Shown: one piece after another, positions 1 to 12,429 of the stretch
How the letters are laid out: each line of letters opens with the position of its first letter
Position numbering within the stretch: the stretch's first letter is position 1
The notes under the pieces: generated by a model
The model's input: only the letters and a program-made list of their open reading frames with translations
What the model was told of the DNA's origin: nothing
Database searches by the model: none
Translations under genes and position numbers: made by a program
DNA from: Glossina fuscipes
Lineage: Eukaryota; Arthropoda; Insecta; Diptera; Glossinidae
Assembly: GCF_014805625.2 (NCBI RefSeq)
Contig: NW_023998416.1
Span: 33,210,375-33,274,374 of the forward strand
Reading direction: 5' to 3'
Length of the DNA: 64,000 bases

Positions 1-283
1 AGGTCTGAATTTTCCCAGTGAAAAGAGCTGACAGGAATAAGTTTTTATTAAATAAATAGTCAAATTAAACCGAACAACAAGTTGCATGTGACATTAAAAG
101 TGATTTTTTTTTTTCTTTAAGTGTGTTAAAATTTCAAAGCCAAGTGTCAGCCAGAAAAAAATGATATCGACCCCCGTTGCCAAAGTAAGCACCAGCGGCA
201 CTAACAGTAATTTAAAGCATAGGAGTGAATATGTTTTTTGTTTTTATTTTACGCGACAGCAAAAACTACAACAATAGCGAAAA
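1..283 (+). other. Candidate 5' leader / first exon of an unidentified gene
   Basis: The first 283 bases look like a fly 5' untranslated or first-exon segment: they are A-rich with AAAGTG/CAACAA-type runs and contain two good donor sites. One is AAA|GTAAGC (GT at 185-186) and the other AAA|GTGAGT (GT at 284-285). An ATG at 161-163, preceded by AAAAAA, opens a frame of 38 codons starting MISTPVAKVSTSGTNSN and stopping at 275-277. If the first donor is used, the coding part is only MISTPVAK and the rest of the gene lies beyond this window or is not recognised. I do not recognise the peptide. It could equally be an upstream ORF or chance. If the exon is real, most of this window would be a very large first intron. 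Confidence 0.3.
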
Positions 284-285
284 GT

Positions 286-1654
286 GAGTGTAGCTGCATG
301 TAATTTTCAGCACAAGGCAAACACACGTCAATTTTTCAAACATTACATTAAAATTTAAGAGGCTTTCAAAAAAAGAAAAAAACGTCAAAATAAATTTGGT
401 TCAATGAGCGACGTTTTCGACAAACAAAATGTCATTGCAACTGTGCAGCAAACAAAGCTTAAATAAATTGGCATAAATCATAAAAAAGCAACAGGAGAGA
501 CATTTTTTACTTACATAAAATATTTATTTGTCATGGCTGCAGGCGTTAGATATGTAGGCGACAATCAAACAAAATATGGAAAAAAGGCGAATATAGATTA
601 GGAAATAAACTATAATTTATTTATCAGAATTAATTTTATTCTCCTAATCCTGATTAGTTTCGAATTCCCTTAATGTCCGCCATTAATTAAGAAAACTTTG
701 CAAACCATCTGTGGAATTGTGCGTAAAAATAATAAATGAATATTGAAACCTTTCTGAAAATAGGCTGCGCCTCCGAAGTAGGAACAACAACAACAAGAAC
801 TAAGCAAAAAGTAACTTCTCCTATACAAGACAACCTAAGAAACGCATGTAACAGCATGCCTCAAGCATTGCTACCATCTATAATACCAAAACTCTTAAAA
901 CTCATATCACTGTGCAATTTGATAGAAGCAACAATTACAAGTCAAGCAAACCGCTTGCCGACCTATATGAGTGCCGCAGCTCACAGATTGATTAAGCCTT
1001 TCAATTGATTTAAAATACTCTAACGTGGGTTATATTAATCGATAAATTGGATTGTGCGTTAATTAAAACTGATTAACGCTCTGCATATACCTGTTTCAAC
1101 AACTGTGGCAACTGGAAAAAAATACGAGGTAAAAATGATCCCTTTTGGTAGAAAAAGATATATGCCATCGTCATCGTGAGAACTAGATCATCGCAACTAC
1201 AATCGAAAACTAGACCGGCATCGTAACAGCCACCAACGAATTTTGGAACGTTACATGTTTTATAATCTTTTTGAAGATCGAAAAGCAAAAAAGATCAAAA
1301 TGATTTACTCGGTAGTTCTAGGTTTAACTTGGCTTCGCTCAACTGGCATTAAAATCAAAAAAAAAGGTTTATGTCTATATGTGAGTGTGTCAAGCTGCAA
1401 TCCGTCCTTCATCCAATATGTGGCTTCTCATCACACGTTCGCACATCTGTCCATTTATTTATTGCTTTCGACCCCATGAAAACACTTTGCCGTTTCTTCC
1501 GCAGAATGGTGTTGATGCCGATATATCGGGCAACAGTCACCTTAATGTCTGAAACGAACATATGTTTAAAATGAGACATTTCAGCTTACGTTTTTGTTTT
1601 TTGATTCTTTGCTCTTGTAAAAAATGATATTGACTTGAAAATGGTTTAAATATA
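286..1654. other. Non-coding AT-rich stretch, no gene recognised
   Basis: No recognisable coding sequence on either strand. Open frames of 60-90 codons occur but show no motif, codon structure or homology I can recognise. There is a homopolymer-rich segment near 370-390 and TA-rich sequence near 600-640. Confidence 0.5.
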
Positions 1655-1930
1655 TGAAGAAATTGCCAAACGCTGCAAAAAAAATTGTGAGGTGTGTGGC
1701 GGAAATGCTGAAGTGAACGAAAGACCCAGGAGTGGTTTGCTCGATTCCGTTCCTGAGATTTTGTAGTCAAATATTCACCTCGCTATGGACGGAAAGTCGA
1801 TCAAATGTTTCAACTGGTGGAGCATGACTGCCATGCAAACTGCCAGGAATAGCGGAGACACTAAGCATCAACCACATCGCAGTTTGCAATCATTTGAAAA
1901 GAACAGGTAAAAAAAGAAGCCCGAGAGGGC
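1655..1930 (+). pseudogene. Fossil mariner transposase fragment (N-terminal DNA-binding half)
   Basis: Conceptual translation in shifting frames gives successive blocks typical of the mariner N-terminal helix-turn-helix region: NAAKK.CEVCGGNAEVNERP, then WFARFRS*DF, then a VDQMFQLVEHD block, and after another shift ETLSINHIAVCNHLKRTGK (1841-1905). The order and spacing match the mariner family (AA..IC.VYG, then WFARFRSGDF, then a TT.EIAE.L..SH..V..HLK.LGK type block). At least two frameshifts and two in-frame stops (TGA at 1754-1756 inside FRSGDF, TAG near 1840) make it inactive. The DD34D catalytic half and both inverted repeats are not visible. A family 1 repeat fragment follows about 85 bases downstream. 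Confidence 0.75.
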
Positions 1931-2014
1931 GGAAATGCTGCAAAATCCTCTTGTATATGATAATATTATGATAATATTTATGACTGTTTTTTGTCGAAAA
2001 ATATTAAAAGTCAC

Positions 2015-2330
2015 AAGTTCCTTCCAAAATAGGGCTTTGCTTGATTAGAGGTCGAAAAAAATTGTCCGATTCAATCCATTCGTCATGGACCTTGTCTTTC
2101 GGCCAAGATGTGTTAGGATTTTATAGCTACATCATCAGGTTATTGCCTAGGGTCGGATCTCTGAGAGATCACAGACTGAGAAACAGACCGGCAGACAAGC
2201 AGCCGGCCTTATATGAATTCGGACAATTATCCTGAATCCATTGGGAGAACAAAAGGTAGGTCTACCTCAAATATTTCACGGTGTTGCACACATCCATAAG
2301 AACTTACTATGCGTTTACTGCAAGTAGTAT
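2015..2330 (-). repeat. Family 1 interspersed repeat, reverse copy
   Basis: Read on the minus strand it carries the family 1 order: TGCAAGTAGTATAACG-like start, GGATGTGTGCAACACC block, (GTCY)n-type tract at 2175-2205, then the CCAAG-G and GAATCGGACAATTTTT blocks. It is diverged and truncated. The 64-codon open frame inside it is not a gene. Confidence 0.7.
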
Positions 2331-3404
2331 AACGTGGAATGAATGTCGTATATCTCTGCTCCGGTGAATAGATTGTTATTGCCTTTTATTTGCCATTATT
2401 AAATTAGTGTACATTTCTATAAAATGTTATTTATGTGGGTTCCTACATTTATGTTATATATTTGCAAATTACTATAGCTACAGTTATTACACATTATGCT
2501 CATACGTAATTATATAAATTAAAAGACTTTTATGGATATTTTCTATGCGTATTAAAAAAGTTTCAAACCAAAAAATATACGATATGCATAAGATGCAGGC
2601 GTTAATTGTGCTTCCAATAGATAAATTGGTCCAATTCAGGCAGTTGTCTGAGATTGGTTTGTGCAAAAGTTATCGAGGCAGTTCCTGTCGATCTTCTAGA
2701 TGCTTTTAAAGTAAGATTAAGTCATATTTTCCTTCGACTTCTTTATCGAATACCAAGATTCGTTTAGAGTTTTGTATCAGTTTTCTTGGCGAATACGCAA
2801 CATCGGTATATATCGTAGACAAACAATAACTTCAATAAAATTAGTAATTATTTTAATTCTCTTCCACTGTATCTCGTATTTGTTTATGTGTTTAATATTA
2901 AGTCAGCGGGGCAGGAGGTATTGCGATTCTCTTCATAAACAATGGGAGTAGAAATTATTGCGATATACATACGTTCGCAACACTATGATAATAAAGGCAA
3001 ACAAACAAGAAAACATACACCTGTAACAATATTAATATCTGCCTTTTACCAGCAAAGAGAAACTGCTCAGAAATTCCAAATGTTTGCAGGTTAAATAAAA
3101 TAATGCCGCGTACAATTACTTCCATACTCATTTACATGGAGAAAATTATGATAAGATGATAATAATAATGTGATAATAAAATCTGAGTTGACGCCAGCAA
3201 TCTGAATTATTCAGATGTTTGATTAGACATATCGGAAAAAAAGACTAAGAATGTAAAAATTTCGCCATGCACTCGCTACAACTCTGAACAATAGAGCTTA
3301 GATATCTTCTCTACTAAGCGAAAAATGTCAATTTAAAGATCTGTGACTTAAAGATCTTTCTACCTCTGTTTTTAATGTTCAGTAACATACGTCTTACGTT
3401 GTCC

Positions 3405-3610
3405 AAGTCAGATCCAATAGCGTTCGTCCTTGGCAGAAAACGGTGTCGATGTACTACATTTTACCAAAATATTTAAAAAATTACTACCTATAGGTTGAGC
3501 ATAAAATACTTGGACAGACATCAGATGGACCGATGAACCGTCAGACAAACAAGCTTAATTATTAATTCTGAATCGGTAATTGATAAAAGTTAAGCTTACA
3601 TTAGTTAATC
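3405..3610 (-). repeat. Family 1 interspersed repeat, reverse fragment
   Basis: On the + strand it shows the reverse complement of family 1 landmarks: AATAGCGTTCGTCCTTGG, then a GGACAGACAT...GACAAACAAGCTTAA remnant of the (GTCY)n tract, then TTCTGAATCGGTAAT. Both ends are missing. Confidence 0.6.
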
Positions 3611-6600
3611 AAAAGTTGAAATACACTGATAAGACTCCCGAGAGCATGAATTTAACGACTTGTGCTCGATTTGAGGAACTGGAAATTATGCCATGGCCTG
3701 CTAAGTTAATATGTTTTCGTTAAAGTTCTTTACTCTTAGTATGTTTTTTAATTTTTCTCAATCTCTTGATGCTCTTCGTCACTTATTTACTTTTTTTTCT
3801 TCTAAATTATATTTGCTATCATTAATAAAAAGAATAAAAATTTGGTAATAAATGATTGTTGGGAAAATCTCTCAACAAGAGAGGAACAAAGAAGGGGTTA
3901 ACGTTTCTTATTCTATTATCGCATTGCAAGATGTTTTAACGATATTTAATTGATTAGCATTATTTTCATTAACTGCTTATGTATTTATAGTTCTATGTAT
4001 AACTATTTTTCACTATTTGCCATAAGCTTATCTGTGAACAAAGAACTTTACAAGAAGAAATAAAACATAATTTAAAAGCAATGTTAACACATGTGTTTTC
4101 ACTGGGAAACATATGTGTCAATACAAGCTAGAAGTGAAGGTTAAAAAATTCCGTGTAAATCGAAAGTTTGTTATTTAGTGCATTAAAGATTTGCCAGCTT
4201 TTTCGACCATTCACTCGTTAATAAGGCTTATGTGCCATTAACAAGCGACACTTGATATATGTGCATATGATATATGAATATACACAAGTACGCTCATCAA
4301 AATCGTGACTAAATGGCTGACCGTATGTCGGGAAAAATATTTTAGAAAAGCTATCGAAAGAAAATATATTGACCTATAAACACAGCTTTAGATGTGTACC
4401 ATCCATGCTTTTTGTCCGATTTGCACTAAATGTCAATAAACAAACATATTTATGTGTGACTAAATATGTGGTATGAGTATAAGCAGCTTAACAAGTATCT
4501 CTTATAGACCATAAAAAATGCGATGCTTTTAAGATATCGTAAAATGCCATACACTTCTTCAAGCCGTGCTCTGCTGATGTTCGCTCGCTTACGCCATTAA
4601 AAAGTGCAAGAGAAACAAAATAATTATCGCTGCTCTGGCATCATGCTATGTATCCTAATAATAATCAATAACGTCGCCTGCGACTTATTTTCGAAGTATG
4701 AAACTTAACTTCAATAATTATAAATTTCAGTTCCTTTAGTCGTTTTACTTCCCACAGAATATTAGTCAAAGATTTTTAAATCATAGAAATTCTAGGTAAA
4801 AGAGAACCACCGTTTGGGTACCGTGATTAGAATCGAAGGACTTTTCGCATAAACAATGAGGCATCTGTTTGAAATTTGTGTTAATCGATAGCAGTAATAT
4901 CTGCTGATAATAGCATGGGAGAGTAGGGCATTCCAGGTTAGGCTGCAACCATTTTCTGAACGAGTCTCGCCATATGGAGCTTAATTCCTTCATGCTAAAA
5001 ACTCACGATGTCATGAGTTTTGCTATATTACGACCGTTTCTTAGCACAAATTAGCCGAAAGCACCGATTATTGGACGAAGTATTTCTTAGGTTGGTTGGA
5101 ACAAATTTTAATACACCACGCCCAGCTGATCCCCTGAAATCATGGGTATTCAGTCTTATCGTCGATGTTATGGATTCGCACACTCTCTATCATGTTTATT
5201 TAGGTTTCAAATATTACAGGGCATCCAGTGTTCACCGCTCGTAACAATTTAGCCTTGCTATCCTATTAGTTAATCAGGAAAATAAAGTTTCCTTTAAATT
5301 TCCAGTTTTTGGACCAAACCACACCTATTCAAAGTTCCAAGAAACTAAGTGTTGCATGCTTTAGTGTGACAGTTTATACACTTGCGTACAGCATAAAGAC
5401 AGTACTTTCAAATGAAGAAGCCGCCGTTTTGTTCTATATTCTACAGCACTAGTTACAATATCTCTTACCGAATCGGACTGAGCTAATTTGTACTTCCAAC
5501 AGAAGTAAGCTTTTGCGAAAAGAGGATAGAAACTTGACAGTTTCTCGGAACGTATGTTAATCATTTCCTTACTTGAATTCGTATAACTCAAATTAGCTTT
5601 TTATACCGCCAACCCATTAACCACTACTCTTTGATGCTCGGATATATATATATATCTATAAATATGATTCATTTGCTTGAGCATGTCTTCACTTAACATT
5701 TTTACTTGTGGAGCAAAGTATGCCCGTAAATAATTGACCGAAATAAGTTTTGTTGCTTTCTAGCTGAGACGTCTACTCCGGTCAAATCTGAGGTCTGTAT
5801 TAATTTTTTGCATGGCACGGAGCATGGCATCTGCTCTTGCCGGTAGCCAACACCATATATTTACCGTATGCGGACGTGTAAGTGCGTTATTTGCTTTGCC
5901 AATATCTGTTCTGTTACTTGAAATCAAATCAAATGAGCTTGGAAGGAGTTACCCCATTATTCGCTGCTTATCGCATGTTCGTTGCAAAAATTAAGGGGAA
6001 AACCATTAAAAATTTTTGAGAAAATTAATTTTTTGCTTGGCTTAGTACATGCCTGGAGGCTTCAATTTCATTCACTTTTTACAATTCGCAATTCTTTCCT
6101 TGAAGTTTCGAGTTTTTCCTAAAGCGCTCTGAAAAGATTTTTTGCGTCAAATGAATCCTAACTAATATCTTAGCCGCATACTAATTTCTAATATGAGCAA
6201 TAACGTATAAGAAATATTTAAATTCATGAACTTGACAGAGATAGAAAGATAATGAAGCAGTGGATGGCAAAATATCTGGAGAAAGAGAAGTATTCCTTAC
6301 GGTTTTAGTAGGATGACAATATTCACACAGTATATGAATGCTTTCCCGGTTGAACTTAGGAACAAAAATCTTGAGCAATTTTTATTACAGAATTAAACAA
6401 CTTGGCTTTTACTTTAGGTTATGTGAACTGAGGGATTTTTAATTCAGGCATTGACCGAAAATTAGGAACGAATTAGGAATTTGAAGCTGTCAGTTATACC
6501 TGGAGCCAGCTTAAATCGATTCGAAAAATGATTCAGAAATTTATTCTAAATCGATCAGTATAATAAAATGTGGGTCCATTTCAAGTCCTTGTGGATGTTG

Positions 6601-9477
6601 CACCCATTGGCACGAACTTAGCATTCTTTTTATATCGGAAGTGTTGCAGGCGGTCAAAATGTAACTTACGTTGCTGCTGAATTGTGCAAAAAAAAACTTG
6701 ACATTAGACGTATATTTTATGAGCGATATTCCTTTGAATTTCATAATGCATTCTTGTACCCCATCACGGCTATATGTGTCTATGAGTGTAAGATGAAATA
6801 AATTTTTTTCATCTGAACACTTGCTAGTAGTTATTTTTTTATAGTTTATATTGTAGGCCATTCAATGCATTACGCAGCTATAGTTCTAAGCGATTATCGT
6901 TAACCAAAAATATTTTGCTTTGTTCTATTTGGCTAGCATAGCACTTTTACATAGCGGCGGTCATCAACCAGAATCCATGCATTATTTATTATGTAGAATA
7001 GCAAGATGAGGGACAGTATTGAGCACATCTAACTTGTGTGTGTTGGTAGTGCTTAAAAGACATACACTTCCCCCCTCTTGTTTCATACTCAAATGGGGCG
7101 TTAGTTGTTCATTTTGCTTCTATTTTGCAACGCAGTCAACGCAGTCAACCTTTCTTGTGTCTGCGCACACCATAAATAAATTCCTGTAAGCCAGCTAAGG
7201 TTACGCAAGGTTAGTCATCATCTTTGCTACCGGTTTTATTGAGTATGGATATGTAGACCACTTCAAAAACAACAATAACAACTACAATTGCAACTAAACA
7301 TATTGCAGTGTATTGAACGTAGCGTAATGTTGGAAGCTTGAAAGTTTTCTTAGAACAGAAGTGAAAACTAGTTCCCAGCACTTGAAACTTTATACATCAG
7401 CGACAATAAAAACGACAACTAAGTCTATTGCGCCTCTTTTGGTGCACTTTAAATAATTTGTAATATTTTCCACCTTTGAATCTTGAAGTCTACTTTTATG
7501 TCTGTGTATGGATTGAATAAACCTTTTTGCTATCTCTTTAGGAACATTGCCATAATAGTTGAGCAATAGGTGAAAATGTTAACGTTAAATAGATTAATTT
7601 TTCTTCATTGATTAGAGTAAGCGTTCTTCGGAAAAGGCAGACTTTTGAAGGGAATTTCAATAGTTTGGTGTAACGTTTGCTTTCACCGGCTACTAAATAT
7701 ATCTAGTTTTTGTCTACGCCCAGACCTGTGTATCGGTTTGTCCGAAGTTCGCTTTAGGCCAGAGGGTGTAGAAGAAAAGCCGTAAACTTACGGTTACCAG
7801 TTGTGTCAAACTTTCGTATCCAGATAGGAAACCTCAGCAACGATAAACTCAACTATTCCAACTATTATTACAGAAAAAAAAAAAGACGAGAAAATTAAAA
7901 TTTCGCTGCTTCTTAAGCGATTACACTCCGGAGTAACCTGAGTTCCTTGACAATTCGCTGGATTCGTCATACACTCGGGCTAAGCGACAATCCCATGGAA
8001 GTTTACGAAACGTCGTCTGTAACTATTAAAAATTCTACGTCAATAATGCAAAACTAGTAAATTTACGTATAATACGCTTATGGTAAAAGCATTTCTAGCC
8101 TTTCTTGACGCTAGCTTTACTTTGTTAGTATAGTTCTAATTTTTCCAGGCAGCGCAATTAACTTCGACTGAACTAACAAATATTGGAGTGATTTTTTCTT
8201 TATTGGACCATCACTTTTCGTACAGTATACACACAGTATCGCTTGACAGAATTAATTATCCGGCTGTAATGCTATCTATTAGAAAAAGCGCTATGAACTT
8301 TTTTCTTTACCTGTTATTAAGAATTGTTGAAATATTTCGGAACACAGCCACGCTGTCCGTTGTTTCAATCGTTCAAAGTCTTGCACATAAAGATAGGAAA
8401 AGCAATCAGGAATCTGCTGTCAATTTATTTCCCCTTAGATTATGAGTTCAAAATTTTCAGTAGACAGACGGATAAAAGAAAAACACTTATACGTTATGTA
8501 GAGCTTTCAAGTCGAGTATATATTCAGCAATTATCTCTACGATGTTTGCCATAGTGAATAAATGTTAATCCTTTGATTAGATTTCATGCTCAAAGCAATT
8601 AAATGAAATTGAAAGCAAATCGCCAGCTCATGGAACATAGCCGCGCACATGTAAAAAAAGAGAAATCATTTTTAATTTTTCTGAAACTGAGTGCGAAGTG
8701 ATTGCAGAAATGCTTTCGTTGTATTTCCTTTACACATAACGAGCATTCCTATCACACACACAATAACCACCAACTGCTTGTTTTGCAGTCGTGAGCTTTG
8801 AATAATTATAATGCACTTGAGTTGCAATTATTAATAAAGCCAACACCATAATTAATTAGCATTGCTTCTAATAACATAGCTAACACTTACACTTTTTATA
8901 TGCTTTCCATTTCTCGCTTCCGTCTGCTATTTCTAAGCCTTCACTTCTCTGCTTAACCTCGTTTTCATAATTATCATTTTTTAACATTTTTCGGTCCAGT
9001 AATCATAAAAATTAAAACCTTTGGTCAGATATATAAATGCATTAATTTTCAAAATGGAGTACGTTCTCCTCCATATTCCCTTATCAGAAGAGACCGTAGC
9101 AAAGGAAGTGAAATCATACACTAACTAGCTTGTGTTCAACACATAAAAAAAAGCCAAAAGTAAAGATTTTAAACTTTAAAATACTTGGGGACTGCATGTG
9201 AGTTTTGGCTTGAGGTATTGCTCATAACATATCTACGCAAGGCTTTCCATATATAACTGGTATTTTGCGCATATTTCTAGGCCGATCGCCGATTCGATTT
9301 TGAATCAAATCTTCTCAGTTGGTGCAATGTGAACTTCAAACTGCGAGTTTCTATCTTAGTTTTGCGACTGTGGCAATTTCACAAAGAAAAGGGACTGTAT
9401 TGGAGGTATGTTCCGTATGTGTTTTGGTTACACTGAAAACTAGAACAGGTAGAAAAATATTGAACTTAAAAGCCTTA
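3611..9477. other. Long non-coding AT-rich stretch, no gene recognised
   Basis: No recognisable gene in about 5.9 kb. Small open frames at 5020-5244 (+, 74 codons), 4781-4993 (-), 5361-5591 (-) and 6541-6861 (-, 106 codons) show no motif or homology I can name, and several begin with non-ATG codons. There is a (TA)n run at about 5641-5656, a short CGCAGTCAA tandem near 7129-7149, and an A-run near 7870. The stretch looks like intron or intergenic sequence. Confidence 0.5.
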
Positions 9478-9553
9478 GTTATTAGTGGTCATCCTAAGCT
9501 TTAGTCTTAGAATTGATTGCCTTTATCTGAATAATTTACAATAATAATAACAA
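9478..9553 (+). repeat. Family 3 short (AAT)n-tailed element, fragment
   Basis: It contains TTTAGTCTTAGAATTGATT followed about 30 bases later by CAATAATAATAA, matching the family 3 order (a TTTAGTCTTAGAATT core, then an (AAT)n 3' tail) seen in the better copy at 48024-48116. Confidence 0.55.
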
Positions 9554-10184
9554 CCATGAAAATTTCTAAAACCTTGTGTGTAACATTTAATAAATATTTT
9601 TTTGAAGTTCATAGGTGACTAGTGCTGGTAGTGAACATGAGAAACTTGAATAGACTGAAGCTCTTTGCAAAGCTTTGCCCGAACGAAAACTTAGCTGAAG
9701 TAATCAGTCTGAATTATGGGCCAAAGCGCCTACAATATAAAAAAAATGATCGCGCAAAATATTGAACTTAAAGGTTGTAAAAATATTTCCTAACTCTGCC
9801 TGAAGATTTGCCAAGGCTCCCATATACTCAAGGAAATAAAACTTCCACGTGCAAAGTTGGCGATCACGGATTCCAATGTCAGTGTACGCATACATACCGA
9901 CGATACATTGTAAGTAACTATTTGCGTATTTGTTACGTTCGCTTTTAATACCTTAAGTCTAAAATATTGTACACTGTTTACATCATCTTTGCTCCTTGCT
10001 TCTGGCTGATATTCTTTGCTATAATGTCATAGTTTAAATCTTAGGCATCGAAATTCACTTATTAGTGCTTTAAGCCTAAAAATATTTTAAAAAAGTTGTT
10101 CACTTTGACCTTTTTCGTGCTCTCGATCGATACCTTCTCTATAATTGCGTAATCCAGGCATTTAACCTTAAGAGCGCACGGTTG
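9554..10184. other. Non-coding stretch, no gene recognised
   Basis: No coding signal, repeat family or structured element is recognised here. Confidence 0.45.
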
Positions 10185-10520
10185 AAGGGTATTATTGTCG
10201 GGCAAGGCTGATCGCTCAATCCTCTACACCATTTCGATTAATACAATTATTCATCGTCTTGATAATAATACACCAAATTTACACATTATTTTCATGCAAA
10301 GGCTTACCTTTCACGAAAACCCGCCCATTAGAGACCGCACGACGTTCAAACCTAATTTATTTCGTAAAAATTCTATTATTTCTGAGTTTCCGTCATAGAA
10401 AACTAAAAATTGTACCTACTCTCTATATAAAGGCTTGCGTCTCGTGATAACCCTCTTATATGTGTCAGGATCTCAATAATAGACCGATGTGATCCAAATT
10501 TCTTTCGGGTGATCGTTTGT
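10185..10520 (-). repeat. Family 1 interspersed repeat, reverse copy
   Basis: It begins with TTGTCGGGCAAGGCTGATCG followed by CTCTACACCA, the reverse complement of the family 1 3' end (TGGTGTAG...GATCGGTCTTGCCCGAC). It continues through the AATACACCAAATTTACA block that also sits inside the copies at 34.1 and 39.7 kb. The distal half is diverged. Confidence 0.65.
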
Positions 10521-10838
10521 TCATTTGCTACTAGGCACCAAATTTCTTCGTAAAATATTGAATATTACCCTTTATTTTGAAGAGATTACTATTCATGAGA
10601 AGATTTTGTATGGAGTCGATGCATGGATAATGACCCATGACGTTTATAAATTTATGACAGTCAGCGTTTTTTAGGTTTTTAATTTGTCCAGAGGCAGAAT
10701 TTTTTGGTTTACTTTTTTTTTTTTTTAACGAAAATTTGAAATTAGAAAAGGGGAAAATAACAAATTTGTTGCAATTAATGAAATGAAAGCGTCCATCATA
10801 GTTTTTGTATCTTATCATCTTAACTTTTGCTATTGTTA

Positions 10839-11502
10839 ATGATTGAAGACGCGACGACCCCTAACTTTAATCGTTTTACTCGGTGACAGCGCTACAGGGA
10901 AGAGCAGCCATACAAAACGCTACCTGACAAGGTAATTCAAAAAGCACTACGTGCCGACTCAAGGTGTCGAAGTGCACTCGCAAACATTTTCTACAAATAA
11001 AGGGGAGATTATTTTTAGTGTATGGGATACAGCAGGTGAAGAAGAATTTGGTGGCCTTCGCGACAGTTACTGCATTCACGCAGAATGCGCGATTATTATG
11101 TTTGACATAACATCATGTATGACATACATAAATTACCCGGCTTGGTATGCTGATCTGCGACGTGTTTGTGACAGTATTCCCGTTGTTTTGTGCGCGAATA
11201 GAGTTGACTTGCAAGATCGCAGAATTGAAAACAAAAACATTTGTTTGCCTGGAGACAACAATACGCGATACTTTGCTACGTCTTCCAGATTAAACTATAA
11301 CTTGGAGAAACCCTTCCTGTGGATGGCGCAAAAGTTATTGGGGGATATTAATGTAAAATTCGCGACATGCCTACTTTGCTCATCTGCATCATACTCATCA
11401 TCTCAAGTAAAAATGGATAAAACTTGGCGATTAAAGCTCGAAACCCAGTCGAAGAAGAATGATGAAGAGACAACTTTACCCGAAAAAGGGGGCGGCAAGT
11501 AA
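10839..11502 (+). pseudogene. Ran GTPase-like retrocopy, N-terminus broken, remainder open
   Basis: This is an intronless homologue of the nuclear-transport GTPase Ran. ATG at 10839 gives MIEDATTPNF, matching the Ran start. About two bases are then missing (or one is extra) around 10869, after which the frame continues through the P-loop GDSATGKS (10882-10905) to an in-frame TAA at 10933-10935, where Ran has Glu in the TGEF motif. From 10936 the frame is open to the stop at 11500-11502. Recognisable Ran blocks are the GVEVH switch region, WDTAG.E.FGGLRD (from 11023), NRVD in place of NKVD (11197), and NYN.EKPFLW. Oddities: the catalytic Gln of DTAGQ is Glu (11038-11040), the SAK motif reads SSR, and the C-terminal acidic DEDE-type tail is replaced by EKGGGK. 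Intact Ran is about 216 aa. The low similarity to a protein that is normally extremely conserved, combined with about 190 open codons, suggests a retrogene that was constrained until recently, or a sequence error at the 5' end. Confidence 0.85.
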
Positions 11503-11904
11503 GTAAACGTGACTATCTCAGATTTTTTTTATCATGTTTGCATTTTTAGATGGGAGTAACGTACGCTAGATGTATGAACACATGGTAATTTATGGCTCTA
11601 CCGCAACTTATTTTCTAATCTATAAAATTGCTTGCATAGTAAGCGAAATTTAAATAAAGTAAGACCTGATTTAGAATAAATGTAAAAATAAGATTTGGCT
11701 TGAATTTAAATGCTTTCTGTTCTTCCTAATCATCCTTAGAGATTGTACATTCAAACCGTTATCTGTATGTTTATGTACTAGAGGTTGATGTAAAGAAACA
11801 AAAGAAAGGATAACCAACTAACTATTTACACTAAGGACAACTCTTACGAAGCTGTTTTATTTCAAAAACATAAATTAGTTTTATTTTTTATATTTTACGC
11901 TATT
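11503..11904. other. 3' flank of the Ran-like copy, no gene
   Basis: AT-rich flank. A GTAAGT donor overlaps the Ran-like stop codon (GT at 11499-11500), and a TTTGCATTTTTAG acceptor ends at 11549. Together they would define a 51-base intron that changes only the last residues. No other feature is seen. Confidence 0.4.
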
Positions 11905-12240
11905 TGTGGTAAAAGGATATATTTACCCGGCAACACCCAGAAGAACTCGACATAGGCGCACCTTTTATTATTAAACCCATCGATTCAGAAAGTGATTCTG
12001 TTTTAAGCTCGCCTGCCCGTCTATCTGTCTTATTTTCTTGTGTTCAACTTACGATCTGCAACTTTTGAGATATGTTCGTTTAACATTGATGTGTTTTGGT
12101 TCAAAGATGAGCGCTAATGGATATGGTTCGGATCGCGCCACTAGTTCCACTACTTACTATATAACCCTCCCCTATTTTGAAAAGGTGACGTGAATACCGA
12201 TAGGGTGGTGAAAGGCGTTTAACATCATTATTTTTTATCC
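11905..12240 (+). repeat. Family 1 interspersed repeat, diverged + copy
   Basis: Landmarks in order are GGATATATTTACCCGG, CAACACCCAGAAGAA, the TTATTATTAAACCCATCGATT block, GCCTGCCCGTCTATCTGTCT (the (GTCY)n tract), TGTTTTGGTTC, and ATATAACCCTCCCCTATTTT. A degenerate GGGTGGTG...TTTAACATCATT end follows near 12205. Confidence 0.7.
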
Positions 12241-12429
12241 ATCCTCGCCATGCAATGACACGTATTACGTCTTCTATTCACGCAAGGCGTATTTTTGCTT
12301 GAAAACCCCTTTAAGACATGGGTGCCAAAAATGTCTTCCAAATGCTGTCCAAACTTAGCATAGTCAATTTATAAATCAAATCAGAATTCTAAGTCAATTT
12401 CTATCTAAAATATTAATATTCGGAAATAG

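Noticed and set aside
10931..10943. AAG|GTAATT at the Ran-like in-frame stop, considered as an intron that would remove the stop
   Set aside because: The Ran homology resumes immediately after it without a gap, so any intron here would be about 13 bases, too short to splice.
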